Source: an uncultured Bacteroidota bacterium (GTDB lineage: Bacteria; Bacteroidota; Bacteroidia; AKYH767-A; JABDAW01). Taken from it: a stretch of 60,801 nucleotides of DNA. The translations under genes were made by a program, and so were the position numbers. This document shows positions 60,603 through 60,801 of the stretch, one piece after another. The DNA is taken from contig CAIMUP010000051.1 in assembly GCA_903844645.1 (NCBI GenBank), positions 1 to 60,801 of the forward strand, written 5' to 3'. Position 1 is the stretch's first letter. Each line of letters starts with the position of its first letter. The notes under the pieces are model-generated. The model had not been told where the DNA came from, made no database searches, and saw only the letters and a list, made by a program, of their open reading frames with translations.

Positions 60603-60648
60603 CCTCGTTTTATTGTTGCTCCCAAAAGGTCGCAATCATAAAACGATG
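60603..60648 (+). repeat. 46-nt covarying hairpin element, copy 4
   Basis: Arms TCGTTTTAT / ATAAAACGA and inner stem TTGC / GCAA, followed by GATGAAAGAAA. It begins nine bases after the SDR stop. Confidence 0.8.
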
Positions 60649-60669
60649 AAAGAAATTACTACGATGTAT

Positions 60670-60694
60670 CCTGAAAGGTTTTTCTCCTTTCAGA
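60670..60694 (+). terminator. Hairpin terminator with TTTTTCT loop
   Basis: Stem CCTGAAAGG / CCTTTCAG(A) around TTTTTCT, after the covarying hairpin. The T-tract is weak (ATTTC). From 60695 to the window end nothing more is recognised. Confidence 0.55.
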
Positions 60695-60801
60695 TTTCTA
60701 TGGATTAAACAAATTTATTTGAATATATTTTTTGATACGGTCTGTTGTCTCTGACACAAGCAAAGATTCGATGAATGATTTTGTTTCTAATAGCGTTTAA
60801 G

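Noticed and set aside
1-60801. tRNA or rRNA genes
   Set aside because: No cloverleaf with a TTCRANNC arm and matching acceptor stem, and no conserved rRNA segment, was found by eye; a covariance-model scan would settle this.

Overview
The window comes from a Bacteroidota chromosome, probably a Chitinophagales/Sphingobacteriales-type environmental lineage. The grounds are type IX secretion sorting domains (two gliding-associated type B C-termini and one type A), SprB-like repeats, a TonB-dependent receptor with a carboxypeptidase-like N-terminal domain, DUF4199 paired with a GT2 glycosyltransferase, and promoters of the TAnnTTTG (-7) class in front of most genes. No rRNA, tRNA, phage, integrase, transposase or CRISPR was seen.

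Layout. 0.6-10.5 kb: a secreted hypothetical, an ABC exporter, thiolase and acyl-CoA dehydrogenase (beta-oxidation), a PhnB/VOC protein, DUF2461 and a PrsW-type membrane protease. 10.6-13.4 kb: two envelope hypotheticals and a GT-C membrane glycosyltransferase. 13.6-23.3 kb: a surface-protein island with two giant T9SS adhesin-like proteins, one SprB-repeat gene broken by a stop codon, two unknown proteins and an orphan DUF433 antitoxin. 24-37 kb: five more GT-C-like membrane proteins, a cation diffusion facilitator, a third T9SS protein, an unknown protein and a VOC protein. 38-49 kb: uvrC, accA, unknowns, a rhomboid/gmhB/aminotransferase operon and a TonB receptor. 49-61 kb: a feo operon led by a tiny lipoprotein missed by length-based ORF calling, smpB with a candidate small RNA in front, a DUF4199-GT2-GT9-GT4 operon, a PD40 lipoprotein and an SDR.

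The most striking content lies between genes. Fourteen tandem arrays, each with its own unit sequence, share a 21-bp period over about 150 units; I noticed only two units of another length. No array falls inside a recognised gene, and every intergenic gap above about 300 bp in this window holds exactly one. Arrays occur between divergent, convergent and tandem genes alike. Two arrays (5.0 and 8.7 kb) share end units and a 140-bp flank but have different cores, so cores appear to be rewritten while the ends persist. One array (41.8-42.4 kb) has decayed units on both sides that still keep the 21-bp phase. I regard this as the best candidate for an undescribed system; its function is unknown.

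Two further families of dispersed elements occur: a 46-nt hairpin with compensatory changes among four copies, mostly just after stop codons, and a GC-rich repeat of about 160 bp present as an inverted pair 10.5 kb apart, each copy lying between a gene's 3' end and a 21-bp array.
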